Source: Curtobacterium sp. MCLR17_007
Lineage (GTDB): Bacteria > Actinomycetota > Actinomycetes > Actinomycetales > Microbacteriaceae
Direction of reading: 5' to 3'
Assembly (NCBI RefSeq): GCF_003234655.2
Contig: NZ_CP126271.1
Location: 248,001-312,000, forward strand
DNA length: 64,000 nt
Below, piece after piece: positions 43,720 to 52,222 of this stretch (positions are counted from its first letter, which is position 1; each line of letters begins with the position of its first letter). The notes below the pieces were generated by a model. It saw only the letters and a program-made list of their open reading frames with translations, was not told where the DNA came from and made no database searches. The position numbers and the translations under genes are program-made.

Positions 43720-44502
43720 GTGACCACCCCCGCGCTGCCGATCACCCTCATGACATACAACATCAAGAACCCGGACCCGGCGCACGACTGGCCCGCACGG
43801 CTGCCCGTCGTGCTCGACGTGGTCCGCCGCAACGACCCCGACGTGCTCTGCGTGCAGGAGGCGTTCGCGCACCAGATGGACGACCTGCGGCGGGGGCTGC
43901 CCGGGTACGCCGACGTCGGGCAGGGCCGCGAGGGCGGCACGGCAGGGGAGCACGCCGCGGTGTTCTTCCGGACCGACCGGTTGCGTCCGGTCGACGAGGG
44001 CTCCTTCTGGCTGTCGGACACGCCGGACGAACCGGTGTCGAACACCTGGGGCAGCGTCTACCCGCGCATCGCCAACCACGCCCGGTTCCTCGACGTCCAC
44101 GGTCCGGAGTTCACGCTGCTGACGACGCACTTCGACCACGAGGAGAACGCGCACGGCGACGAGGTCCGCGCCCGCAGTGCCGCCCTCGTCGTGGAGCGCC
44201 TGGCCGGGGTCGACGGTCCGCTGCTCTTCGCGGGGGACTGCAACGAGCCAGCCGGCTCCGGAGCGGCGTCGCGGGTGTTCGCCGACGCCGGCTGGTCGGA
44301 CGCGTGGACGGTGGCAGGCGACCCGGACGACCGGACTGCGACGTACAACGACTGGCGTGCGCCGGTGGACACCGGGGCACGAATCGACTGGGTGTTCACG
44401 AAGGGCGTCGCCGGCGTCGACCGGGTCCGCATCGACCACGACGGACCGGAGACCTGGTTCGCGAGCGATCACTTCCCGGTCGTCGCGACGATCCGGGTGT
44501 GA
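43720..44502 (+). CDS. Endonuclease/exonuclease/phosphatase (EEP) family protein
   Basis: A 260-residue Mg-dependent phosphodiesterase fold: LMTYNIKNPDP, CVQEAFAHQ (metal Glu), LLTTHFDHEENA, LFAGDCNEPAGSG (Asp/Asn pair), ARIDWVFTKG, and ASDHFPVVATI (catalytic Asp-His). Substrates could be nucleic acid or phosphoesters; unassigned. GTG start with TAGGTT (43708-43713) six nt before. The TAG of this -10 is also the stop codon of the sigma factor gene. Confidence 0.9.
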   Translation: MTTPALPITLMTYNIKNPDPAHDWPARLPVVLDVVRRNDPDVLCVQEAFAHQMDDLRRGLPGYADVGQGREGGTAGEHAAVFFRTDRLRPVDEGSFWLSDTPDEPVSNTWGSVYPRIANHARFLDVHGPEFTLLTTHFDHEENAHGDEVRARSAALVVERLAGVDGPLLFAGDCNEPAGSGAASRVFADAGWSDAWTVAGDPDDRTATYNDWRAPVDTGARIDWVFTKGVAGVDRVRIDHDGPETWFASDHFPVVATIRV

Positions 44503-44516
44503 CCACGGCGTCGGGG

Positions 44517-45230
44517 TCAGCAGCTCCGCGCGGCGTTCACCGGCATGGGTGAGCCGATGACCGTGACGGTGGTGTCGTCGGTCAGGGCGGACACGCCGTT
44601 CGTCCCCGCGCCCTTGCGGTCCGACGGCCAGCCCTCGGCGAGCAGGACCTGCCACGCCGGGGCGTCGTCCGACCCCAGGGACTCGCGGTCGCCGGTCGGG
44701 GTGTCCGTGATGACGTCCTCGATGTCGTCGCCCACCTGGACGCCGTCCGGACCGCTCAGCTCGACGACGCCACCGGTGCGGGCCCGGACGTCCGCGCGCA
44801 GGATGCGGACCTCGAGTGCGTTGCCGAGCTCGGAGGGCGAGGCGAGGGCGGCGACCCGCAGCGCGCCGCCCCAGGTGTAGGTGACACCGGCGGGGAAGCA
44901 GCGCCCCCCGTCGCCCTCGGCCGTCTGCGTGCGCGACGGCGTGCCGAACAGCCGGTCGAAGAGCGCCACCGTCTCGTCCCCGTTGCGCATCGACGCCACG
45001 GCGACGGTCCGGTCCCCCCGGCGGAGCGTGATCGACTCGGAGTCGAGCTCGAGGCCGTCGACGCGCTTGAGCTTGGCGTTCGAGACGTGCGCGGCGCTCG
45101 GGTCCGGTGCGAGCTCGGCGGCGACGGCACGCCCGTCCGTGGGGCCACCGCTCGACAGGTCGGCGGCCGTGGCACCCACCAGGACGGCGAGTGTGGCGGC
45201 GCCGAGCGCGAGCGAGATCCGTGCAGTCAC
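44517..45230 (-). CDS. Exported hypothetical protein
   Basis: 237 residues. N-terminal hydrophobic segment ISLALGAATLAVLVGATAADL is a signal peptide or anchor. The rest is hydrophilic with a conserved-looking GRCFPAGVTYTWGGALRVAALAS and a final Cys, possibly a disulphide partner of that Cys. No family recognised. GTG start with TACCGT (minus; plus 45237-45242) six nt upstream. It converges on the EEP gene 14 bp away. Confidence 0.65.
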   Translation of the reverse strand: MTARISLALGAATLAVLVGATAADLSSGGPTDGRAVAAELAPDPSAAHVSNAKLKRVDGLELDSESITLRRGDRTVAVASMRNGDETVALFDRLFGTPSRTQTAEGDGGRCFPAGVTYTWGGALRVAALASPSELGNALEVRILRADVRARTGGVVELSGPDGVQVGDDIEDVITDTPTGDRESLGSDDAPAWQVLLAEGWPSDRKGAGTNGVSALTDDTTVTVIGSPMPVNAARSC

Positions 45231-45332
45231 CGTTCGACGGTACGACCAGCTGCGCCGTTGCGCGACGGCTGTTACCGGATCGGGGCCTCGCCGTCACCGG
45301 ACCGTGACCTTCTGCTGGACTGGACAGGTCTT

Positions 45333-45345
45333 GTACATGTACCGT
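45333..45345 (+). promoter_or_regulatory. GntR operator overlapping its own -10
   Basis: GTACATGTAC (45333-45342) is a perfect 10-bp palindrome of the HutC/GntR type. The -10 TACCGT (45340-45345) overlaps its right end and lies seven nt before the GntR start at 45353. This implies autoregulation of the whole operon. Confidence 0.75.
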
Positions 45346-45352
45346 TGCCGTC

Positions 45353-46099
45353 ATGCCCGTCTCATCGAAGCGACGCCTCGTCGCCGACGCCCTCCGCGAC
45401 GCCATCGCGACGGGCCGCTACGTCCCCGGGGAGCGCCTGCCCGGCGAACACGACCTGGCCCAGCGCTACTCCGTCAGCCGGGGGACCGTCCGCGCCGCGT
45501 TGGCCGAACTCGCCGACGACGAGTACATCGCGACCCGCGGCGGCCTGGGGTCGGTCGTGACCTTCGACGGTGCCGCGCTCGACCCCCGAGCCGGTTGGGC
45601 GCGGTCCATCGCCGGCAGCGGCACCCCCGTGCACGCCACCACGCTCCGGATCGAACGGATCCAGGACGCGGAGCTCGCGAGCCTCGTCGGCGCCGACCCC
45701 GCGTTCGTCGCGGTCGATCGCGTGCGGTCGATCGACGGCGGCCCGCACGTCTCGTTCGAACGGAGCATCGTCCCGCGCATCGGCCGACTCGACCAGGCGG
45801 TCGAGGACGGACTGGTCGACGGGTCCCTCAGCGCGACCATCGAGGCAGCAGGGCTCGTGCCCGCCCGCGCCGAACAGTGGATCGACGTCCGGCCGCTCGA
45901 CGAGGACGAGGCCGTCGTGCTCGGTCGTGCCGCCGGCACCCCGTTCCTGCACAGTCGTCGGGTGGCGCGGACGGCAGACGGGGCCTTCGTCGAGGCCGTC
46001 GACAGCCTGCTCGACCCGGAGCGGTTCCGGATCCACATGCGCTTCGGCCAGGGCGACCCGCGACCCAGCACGCGTCCGGACCAGGGGGACCCGCGATGA
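45353..46099 (+). CDS. GntR/UTRA (HutC subfamily) transcriptional regulator, YegW-like
   Basis: 248 residues. Winged helix (VADALRDAIATGRYVPGERLPGEHDLAQRYSVSRGTVRAALAELADDEYIATRGGLGSVV) then a UTRA effector domain with TTLRIERIQDAELASLVG, DRVRSIDGGPHVSFERSIVP and SRRVARTADGAFVEAVDSLLDPERFRIHMRF. The C-terminus has a short GQGDPR...DQGDPR echo. First gene of the nucleoside-type operon. It overlaps the next gene's ATG by 4 bp, and the operator sits over its -10. Confidence 0.9.
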   Translation: MPVSSKRRLVADALRDAIATGRYVPGERLPGEHDLAQRYSVSRGTVRAALAELADDEYIATRGGLGSVVTFDGAALDPRAGWARSIAGSGTPVHATTLRIERIQDAELASLVGADPAFVAVDRVRSIDGGPHVSFERSIVPRIGRLDQAVEDGLVDGSLSATIEAAGLVPARAEQWIDVRPLDEDEAVVLGRAAGTPFLHSRRVARTADGAFVEAVDSLLDPERFRIHMRFGQGDPRPSTRPDQGDPR

Positions 46100-47094
46100 G
46101 CCGCACCACCGACCATGCCCTGGCCGCGTTCCAGGGGCTCGCGATCGGCGACGCCCTCGGCATGCCGACCCAGTCGATGTCCCGCGACGAGATCCGGCTC
46201 GACCACGGCGGCATCACGGGGTTCGTCGACGCCGGCCCACACCAGCGCATCGCGCACGGCATGCCCGCCGCGAGCATCACCGACGACACCGAGCAGGCCG
46301 TGCTGGTCGCACGCCTGCTGGTCGAGGGCGACGGACGGATCGACCCCACCCGCTTCGCCCAGGCGCTCATCGACTGGGAGCGCGGCATGGCGGCGAAGGG
46401 GTCGCTCGACCTGCTGGGTCCGAGCACCAAGACCGCCGTGCAGCGCATCCTCGACGGCGTCCCCGCCTCCGAGGCCGGGTCGACCGGCACGACGAACGGC
46501 GCGGCGATGCGCATCACCCCCGTCGGCATCGCGACGCCCGCCGACGACCTCGAGGCGCTGGTCGACGCGGTGCAGGACGCCTCGCGCGTCACGCACGACA
46601 CCGGGATCGGCATCGGTGGGGCCGCCGCGATCGCCGCAGCCGTCAGTGCCGGGATCGACGGGGCCTCCCGGCACGAGGCGCTCGACGTCGCGGTGGCCGC
46701 AGCGGCCGTCGGCGAGCGACGCGGGCACTGGATCGCCGGCGCGTCGGTCGCCGCGAAGACCGCCTGGGCGCGCACCTGGCTGCCGACCGTGCCCGCGGCC
46801 GAGCGGGTCCGGGCGATCGACGGCGTGATCGGCACGAGCGTCGCGAGCCAGGAATCAGTGGTCACCGCCCTGGCCCTCGTCGCGCTCGACCTCGACCCGT
46901 GGGACACGCTGTGCACCGCGGCGAGCGCCGGCGGCGACACCGACACGATCGCGGCGATGGCCGGGGCGGTGCTCGGTGCCGTCCACGGGACCGACGCCTG
47001 GCCGGCCGGATCGGCTGCCCGCGTCGAGTCCGTCAACGACCTCCGGTTCACCGAGGTCGTGACACCCCTGGTCATCCTGCGACTCCGCAGGTAG
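46096..47094 (+). CDS. ADP-ribosylglycohydrolase-family protein, YegU-like
   Basis: 332 residues of the DraG/ARH fold: GLAIGDALGMPTQSM at the N-terminus, the metal motif SITDDTEQAVL, HDTGIGIGGAAAIAAAVSAG, and the second metal site ASAGGDTDTIAAMAGAVLGA. The family hydrolyses N- or O-glycosidic bonds of ADP-ribose. Here, between a permease and a sugar kinase, cleavage of a nucleoside or similar riboside is more likely than protein de-ADP-ribosylation. E. coli yegU has the same setting. Confidence 0.9.
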   Translation: MSRTTDHALAAFQGLAIGDALGMPTQSMSRDEIRLDHGGITGFVDAGPHQRIAHGMPAASITDDTEQAVLVARLLVEGDGRIDPTRFAQALIDWERGMAAKGSLDLLGPSTKTAVQRILDGVPASEAGSTGTTNGAAMRITPVGIATPADDLEALVDAVQDASRVTHDTGIGIGGAAAIAAAVSAGIDGASRHEALDVAVAAAAVGERRGHWIAGASVAAKTAWARTWLPTVPAAERVRAIDGVIGTSVASQESVVTALALVALDLDPWDTLCTAASAGGDTDTIAAMAGAVLGAVHGTDAWPAGSAARVESVNDLRFTEVVTPLVILRLRR

Positions 47095-47171
47095 GCCCGA
47101 GCGGTGGCATCCCCCACGAGTCACCGCTCGGGCCCAGCACGACGAACCCTTCCGACGACGTAAGAGGAACC

Positions 47172-48659
47172 ATGTCCCACCAACCGACCGCCGGCACCCT
47201 GACCAGCGTCGAACAGCGCGGCATCGAACCCGTGCCCACCGCCGAACGGACCGGCAGTTCCGGAGCGCTGTTCTGGGTCTGGTTCGCGGCGAACATCTCG
47301 ATCCTCGGGCTGCCGCTCGGCGCCACCCTCGTGGCCTTCCAGCACCTCAACGTCTGGCAGGCGCTGCTGGTCGCCGTGATCGGTGCTGCCGGCTCGTTCG
47401 CGCTCGTCGGGGTGATCTCGATCGCGGGTCGTCGCGGCGGTGCACCCGGACTCACCCTGAGCCGCGCGGTGTTCGGCGTCCGGGGCAACATCGGCCCGAC
47501 GTTCGTCTCGCTGCTGTCGCGGCTCGGCTGGGAGACGGTGAACACCACGACCGCCGCGTTCGTCCTGCTCTCGCTCTTCACGATCCTGTTCGGCACGGAC
47601 GGCGACGCGAAGCACACCCCACTGCTGACGGTCGTCGCCATCCTGGTGTTCGTCGTCGCGACGGTGCTGATCTCCGGCCTCGGTCACGCCTTCATCGTCG
47701 CCGTGCAGAAGTGGGCGACCTGGGTGTTCGGCGCGCTCAACGTGTTCGTGGCCGTGTTCCTGGTCCTGCGCGTCGACTGGGACGTGGTCGGGAGCGCGCC
47801 GGCCGGCCCGTTCGCCGCGATGGCAATCGGGATCGGCACCATCGCCGCCGGCACCGGGATCGGCTGGGCGACCGCGGGCGCGGACATCGCGCGCTACACG
47901 AAGACGAGCGTCCGGGCCTCGAAGCTGGTCGCTGCGAGCGCCGCCGGCGCGGGCATCCCGCTCGTGCTGCTGGTCGGCCTCGGCGCCCTGGTGTCGGCCG
48001 GTGACCCGACGCTGGCCCGGGCCGGGGACCCGGTCGCCGCGATCCGCGACCTGCTGCCGGGGTGGATGGCGATCCCGTACCTGATCGCCGCGTTCGGCGG
48101 CCTGCTGCTCTCGAACCACCTGTCGGTCTACTCGGCGAGCCTGACGACGCTGACCCTCGGCATCAAGGTCCCCCGCGTGTGGGCGGTGACGGTGGACGTC
48201 GTCGTGACCTTCCTCGGCGCCATGTACTTCATGCTCGTGGCCGACGGCTTCTACGCGCCGTTCATCACCTTCATCTCGGTGCTGGCCGTCCCGATCACCG
48301 CATGGCTCGGGGTGTTCATCGCCGACATCACCCGGCGCACCTGGTACGACCCGACCGCGCTGCTCGACCTGCGGGCCGGCGGCCGCTACTGGTACTCCGG
48401 CGGCATCGCGTGGCGCGCCGTCATCGCCTGGGCCGTCGCGATCGTCGTCGGGTTCCTGTTCACGAGCGTGCAGGTCGGTGACGCCGACCCGGTGTTCGTC
48501 GGCGCGTTCTCGAGCACGTGGATCGGCGCGAACGGACTCGGGTGGGTCGTCACCTTCGTCGTCGCTGCCGCCGTCTACCTGCTGAGCGGGGGTCCGAAGG
48601 GCCTGCTGCACGAGCAGGCCGACGAGTCCGCGCCGCTGACGTTCGCCGGTCGCCGCTGA
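47172..48659 (+). CDS. NCS1-family nucleobase/nucleoside permease
   Basis: A 495-residue, 12-helix cytosine/purine permease type: SGALFWVWFAANISILGLPLGA, RAVFGVRGNIGPTFVSLLSRLGWETVN, and GIGWATAGADIARYTKTSVRASK are family signatures. It imports nucleobases, nucleosides or hydantoins with Na+ or H+. AGAGGAAC precedes the ATG, 77 bp after the hydrolase gene. The kinase gene's ATG overlaps its stop. E. coli's yeg cluster uses an MFS nucleoside carrier (YegT) instead. Confidence 0.9.
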   Translation: MSHQPTAGTLTSVEQRGIEPVPTAERTGSSGALFWVWFAANISILGLPLGATLVAFQHLNVWQALLVAVIGAAGSFALVGVISIAGRRGGAPGLTLSRAVFGVRGNIGPTFVSLLSRLGWETVNTTTAAFVLLSLFTILFGTDGDAKHTPLLTVVAILVFVVATVLISGLGHAFIVAVQKWATWVFGALNVFVAVFLVLRVDWDVVGSAPAGPFAAMAIGIGTIAAGTGIGWATAGADIARYTKTSVRASKLVAASAAGAGIPLVLLVGLGALVSAGDPTLARAGDPVAAIRDLLPGWMAIPYLIAAFGGLLLSNHLSVYSASLTTLTLGIKVPRVWAVTVDVVVTFLGAMYFMLVADGFYAPFITFISVLAVPITAWLGVFIADITRRTWYDPTALLDLRAGGRYWYSGGIAWRAVIAWAVAIVVGFLFTSVQVGDADPVFVGAFSSTWIGANGLGWVVTFVVAAAVYLLSGGPKGLLHEQADESAPLTFAGRR

Positions 48660-49591
48660 TGCCCCGGCTGGTCTCCGTCGGCAACGTCATCGTCGACCTG
48701 GTGATGCGGGTGGGTGCGCTCCCCGAGCCCGGCGGCGACGTGATCGCCTCGTCGTCGGACATCACGGCGGGCGGTGGCCTGAACACGATGGTCGCCGCCC
48801 GGCGCGACGGGATGGAGGTCGTCTTCGGCGGCCAGTTCGGCACCGGACCCTTCGGCGACGTCGTCCGTCGCGCACTCGTCGACGCCGACGTGCAGGTCGT
48901 GCAGCCCGGCATCGACGACGTGGACAGCGGGTACTGCGTCGCGCTCGTCGACGCATCGACCGAGCGCACCTTCGTCACGTCCGTCGGCGCGGAGGGGCGG
49001 CTCGGACCGGCTGACCTGGCCCGCATCGCGCTGCGGGACGACGACACGCTGTTCGTCTCCGGCTACGGCCTCGCGCACGCCGAGAACGGCGCCGCCATCG
49101 CCGACTGGTTGCCGACGGTGCCGGCGTCGGTGCGCGTGGTGCTGGACCCGTCACCGCTCGTCGACACGCTCGACCCGGCGGTACTCGGCCCCGTCAGGGC
49201 ACGTGCGGACGTGCTGTCCACGAACGCCCGGGAGGCCCGGCTCCTGTCCCCGACGTCGGCCGACCTGCGGCAGGCGGTCACCGCCATGGCCGCCGGGGCG
49301 CGCGGCGCCGTGCTGGTCCGTGACGGCGGGGCCGGGTGCTGGGTGGCCGACCGGTCGCTGCCGGACGGTCCGGTCCTGGTGCCGGGCTTCCCGGTCGCGG
49401 CGGTCGACACGAACGGCGCCGGCGACGCACACGGCGGCGTCCTGGTCGCCGCGTTGACCCGCGGTGAGCCGGTCCTCGACGCGGTCCGGCGTGCGAACGC
49501 GGCCGCGGCGATCGCGGTGTCCCGCCTCGGCCCGGCGACGGCACCCACGCGGGCCGAGACCGATGCCTTCCTCGCCGCACACCCGGCCTGA
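48659..49591 (+). CDS. PfkB-family carbohydrate/nucleoside kinase, YegV-like
   Basis: 310 residues of the ribokinase fold: SVGNVIVDLVMRVGALPEPGGDVIASSSDITAGGGLNTMVAARR (signature 1, with the GG hinge), and VAAVDTNGAGDAHGGVLVAAL (signature 2; the catalytic Asp in GAGDA). It phosphorylates a sugar or nucleoside with ATP. ATG overlaps the permease stop by 1 bp. Last gene of the operon. Confidence 0.92.
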   Translation: MPRLVSVGNVIVDLVMRVGALPEPGGDVIASSSDITAGGGLNTMVAARRDGMEVVFGGQFGTGPFGDVVRRALVDADVQVVQPGIDDVDSGYCVALVDASTERTFVTSVGAEGRLGPADLARIALRDDDTLFVSGYGLAHAENGAAIADWLPTVPASVRVVLDPSPLVDTLDPAVLGPVRARADVLSTNAREARLLSPTSADLRQAVTAMAAGARGAVLVRDGGAGCWVADRSLPDGPVLVPGFPVAAVDTNGAGDAHGGVLVAALTRGEPVLDAVRRANAAAAIAVSRLGPATAPTRAETDAFLAAHPA

Positions 49592-49614
49592 CCCGCGCGC
49601 CGGACCGGTGCCGG

Positions 49615-49673
49615 GCCTCCCGTCCCGCCTTCCTGGCCCGCCGGGGGACAGCCGGCTGACGGGGCCGGGAGGC
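49615..49673 (+). terminator. Weak terminator-like repeat after the kinase gene
   Basis: GCCTCCC (49615-49621) and GGGAGGC (49667-49673) are a long-range GGAGG-type pair with a 45-nt loop. They could be remnants of two separate elements of the shared terminator family. Confidence 0.35.
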
Positions 49674-49695
49674 GCCGCTGCGTACCGTCGAGGAC

Positions 49696-50607
49696 ATGAC
49701 GGACCAGCAGATCGACCAGTACACGATGCAGGACCCGACCAAGCTCTACGCGGACAAGAAGCCCGACGAGCAGTACCTGTCGGGTGCCGGCACCGACGAG
49801 GAGATGGCGCAGAACGTGCCGGCCGACCACGGCGAGGACACCTACCGCGGCTCCGGTCGGCTCGAGGGCCGCAAGGCACTCGTCACCGGAGGCGACTCGG
49901 GCATCGGCGCGGCCGTCGCCATCGCCTACGCCCGCGAGGGCGCCGACGTCGCCATCGGCTACCTCCCCGAGGAGCAGGAGGACGCCGACCGCATCATCGG
50001 GCTCATCGAGGCCGCCGGTCGCAAGGCCGTCGCGATCCCCGGCGACATCACCTCGCTCGAGTTCTGCGAGCACCTCGTCGCGACCGCCGTGCAGGAGCTC
50101 GGTGGCCTGGACATCCTGGTCAACAACGCGGGCAAGCAGCAGAACGTCGACGACATCACGAAGATCTCCGACGAGGAGTTCGACGAGACCTTCAAGACGA
50201 ACGCCTACGCGACGTTCCGCATCACGAAGGCCGCCGCCCCGCACCTGAAGCCGGGTTCGACGATCATCAACACGACCTCGATCCAGGCGTACGCGCCGTC
50301 GCCGCACCTGGTGCACTACGCGGCCACGAAGGCGACCGTGAACAACCTGGCGAAGGGCCTGGCCGCGCAGCTCGCGCCGAAGGGCATCCGCGTCAACGCG
50401 GTCGCACCGGGCCCGATCTGGACCCCGCTGCAGCCGGCCGGCGGCCAGCCGCCGGAGGCCCTGCCCTCGGCCGGTGAGCAGACCTACCTCGGTCGCTGGG
50501 GCCAGCCCGCCGAGCTCGCGCCGGCGTTCGTGTTCCTGGCGAGCGGCGAGTCGTCGTACGTCGTGGGCGAGACGCTGCACGTCGACGGCGGCATGCCGAC
50601 GCCGTAG
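49696..50607 (+). CDS. SDR family oxidoreductase (YghA/YhdG-like)
   Basis: 303 residues. It has a ~55-residue hydrophilic extension (MQDPTKLYADKKPDEQYLSG), then TGGDSGIGAAVA, LVNNAGKQ, Ser in NTTSIQAY, HYAATKATV, and GETLHVDGGMPTP. The extension and layout match the SDR at 2851-3738. This copy keeps the canonical NNAG and YxxxK. TACCGT (49683-49688) ends seven nt before the ATG. The stress-enzyme role is inferred from the family. Confidence 0.9.
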   Translation: MTDQQIDQYTMQDPTKLYADKKPDEQYLSGAGTDEEMAQNVPADHGEDTYRGSGRLEGRKALVTGGDSGIGAAVAIAYAREGADVAIGYLPEEQEDADRIIGLIEAAGRKAVAIPGDITSLEFCEHLVATAVQELGGLDILVNNAGKQQNVDDITKISDEEFDETFKTNAYATFRITKAAAPHLKPGSTIINTTSIQAYAPSPHLVHYAATKATVNNLAKGLAAQLAPKGIRVNAVAPGPIWTPLQPAGGQPPEALPSAGEQTYLGRWGQPAELAPAFVFLASGESSYVVGETLHVDGGMPTP

Positions 50608-50641
50608 GGCGCTGGCGCCGACGGCGCGCACAGCACCACGC

Positions 50642-50683
50642 AACGGACACAGCACCGCGGATCGCCGCGGTGCTGTGTCCGTT
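50642..50683. terminator. Bidirectional terminator with perfect 19-bp arms
   Basis: AACGGACACAGCACCGCGG (50642-50660), loop ATCG, and its exact reverse complement (50665-50683). It lies between the convergent SDR and hypothetical genes and shares its core with the hairpin at 532-573. Confidence 0.88.
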
Positions 50684-50722
50684 CTGCAGTTCCGTCGAGC
50701 CGCCGGCCCGATGTCGAACGCC

Positions 50723-51043
50723 TCAGCCGACCCCGCAGCTCCGGGCCATGCGCTCGAGGAGCTCGCGCGCGGACAGCGCCGCAGCCAGTTCGACCTCGAC
50801 CGGGTTGATGCCGAACGCCCGCTCGAGCCGTCGGCGCTCGGCCTGCGCGGCGACCGGGACCTCGGGACGCTGCGGCAGCACGGCGATGGCGTGTGCCGCG
50901 GCGTCGAACGCACCCTGCGGACGCCCGAGTTGCTGCCACATCGTGCGGACGTCGTGCGCGACCTGGTCGGGGTCGCCGCCGAACTCGAAGCCGGCGGAGG
51001 CCATCGTCGCCAGGCCCTGGGCGGTGGGGTGGTCCGGGGTCAT
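50723..51043 (-). CDS. Hypothetical protein, 106 residues
   Basis: Soluble, mostly helical (HPTAQGLATMASAGFEFGG; DPDQVAHDVRTMWQQLGRPQ; ELAAALSARELLERMARSCG). No motif or family recognised. The ATG at 51043 is chosen because it opens on MTPDHPTAQ with GACGAT six nt upstream on the minus strand as a degenerate -10. It faces away from the TetR gene at 51237, which may regulate it. Confidence 0.6.
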   Translation of the reverse strand: MTPDHPTAQGLATMASAGFEFGGDPDQVAHDVRTMWQQLGRPQGAFDAAAHAIAVLPQRPEVPVAAQAERRRLERAFGINPVEVELAAALSARELLERMARSCGVG

Positions 51044-51165
51044 GCCCGCATCGTCACACAGGACGCCGGGAACGCGCCAGGGGGTCGACCAGCGCCGGTC
51101 CTCCTTCCTGCCGACCCCCGTACCGGGGATTCTGTTCCACCCCGCGAACCGCTTGGATGGGTCGA

Positions 51166-51182
51166 GCGGACAGGACGTCCGC
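51166..51182. promoter_or_regulatory. Candidate TetR operator
   Basis: GCGGAC-aggac-GTCCGC, a perfect 6+6 dyad (17 bp) in the divergent region between the hypothetical gene and the TetR gene, 55 bp before the TetR start. Size and symmetry suit a TetR dimer. Confidence 0.6.
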
Positions 51183-51236
51183 GATCGGACACGGGTCCCG
51201 CTGACGTCGACCCGCCGTCCCGGATCGACGGAGGGC

Positions 51237-51914
51237 ATGATGCTCGAGGACACCAGCGCGGACACCGCGGCAGCCGCCGCCGCTGCCGCGACCCTGCACC
51301 TGCGGATCACGATCGTCGGGACCACCGTCGACCTGCTCCGCGACGTGCCGTTCCACGAGGCGAGGCCCGAAGCCGTCGCCGAGCGGCTCGACATCACGGT
51401 GGAGGAGCTCCGGCAGCACTTCCCGTCGTGGGACGGCCTGGTCCTCGCCGCCCTGGACCGCTGGAACGGCACCCGCATGGACGAGGTCGCACGTGAGGTC
51501 GGGGACGGCACCACAGTGCAGCTCCTCCGGGCGATCGTCGCCTCGAACGCCGACGACCCGGCACTGATGCGGTTGCTCGTCGCGCTGCTGTCGGTCGCCG
51601 GCAACGCGGCGCACCCGATGTCGTCCTACCTGCGCTCGCGGTACCAGCTCTTCTTCGCGCAGATCAAGCGCGGGCTCGAGCACGACGTCGCCGTCGGCCG
51701 TGCTCCGCACACGATGGACCCCCGGCGCGGCGCGGAGCAGCTCATCGCGCTGTACGAGGGGCTGCAGCTGCAGGCGCTCCTGCGGGCCGACCTCGACCTC
51801 GTGCCGGCGTTCGACCGGGCCGTGGCGCGGCTCGAGCGCGGCTGGATGGAGCGGTACCAGCCCCAGGCCGCGCGTCGACTGTCCACGTGGTCCGACGACG
51901 GCTGGGACCTGTAG
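51237..51914 (+). CDS. TetR-family transcriptional regulator
   Basis: 225 residues. N-terminal HTH (residues ~15-65: LRITIVGTTVDLLRDVPFHEARPEAVAERLDITVEELRQHFPSWDGLVLAAL) follows a run of alanines. The helical effector domain is ~80-205. The first helix lacks the usual basic entry, but the HYF-like QHFPS end of the recognition helix is kept. Two adjacent ATGs (51237, 51240) are possible; GGAGGG just upstream fits the second better. Likely acts on the dyad at 51166-51182. Confidence 0.82.
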   Translation: MMLEDTSADTAAAAAAAATLHLRITIVGTTVDLLRDVPFHEARPEAVAERLDITVEELRQHFPSWDGLVLAALDRWNGTRMDEVAREVGDGTTVQLLRAIVASNADDPALMRLLVALLSVAGNAAHPMSSYLRSRYQLFFAQIKRGLEHDVAVGRAPHTMDPRRGAEQLIALYEGLQLQALLRADLDLVPAFDRAVARLERGWMERYQPQAARRLSTWSDDGWDL

Positions 51915-52003
51915 CGCGGTCCCGCTGGCCGCGGAACGCGACGCTGGACCGTCGCCGAGACCCGCTCGCGTAGTCCTGGTGGTCAACCGAACGAGGAGCC
52001 CCC

Positions 52004-52198
52004 ATGGCAACGCCGAACCCGATCCAGATCCAGAAGTACCTGAGCGGCATCGACTACCCCGCCTCGAAGGACGACATCGTGTCGACCGCCGAACAGCAGG
52101 GTGCTGAGGGCGACGTCCTGGACGCGCTCAAGGGCATCCCGGACGGCGAGTACGACGCCCCGACCGCCGTCTCGAGCGCCGTCTCCGACGCGAGCTGA
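52004..52198 (+). CDS. DUF2795 domain protein
   Basis: A 64-residue soluble protein: IQIQKYLSGIDYPASKDDIVSTAEQQGAEGDVLDALKGIPDGEYDAPTAVSSAVSD is essentially one DUF2795 domain. Function unknown; the domain is common in actinobacteria and resembles small DNA- or ligand-binding helical modules. GAGGAG precedes the ATG by ~6 nt. TAGTCC near 51971 may be the -10. Confidence 0.88.
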   Translation: MATPNPIQIQKYLSGIDYPASKDDIVSTAEQQGAEGDVLDALKGIPDGEYDAPTAVSSAVSDAS

Positions 52199-52222
52199 CC
52201 GGCACCGCGACCCCTCGGGCGC

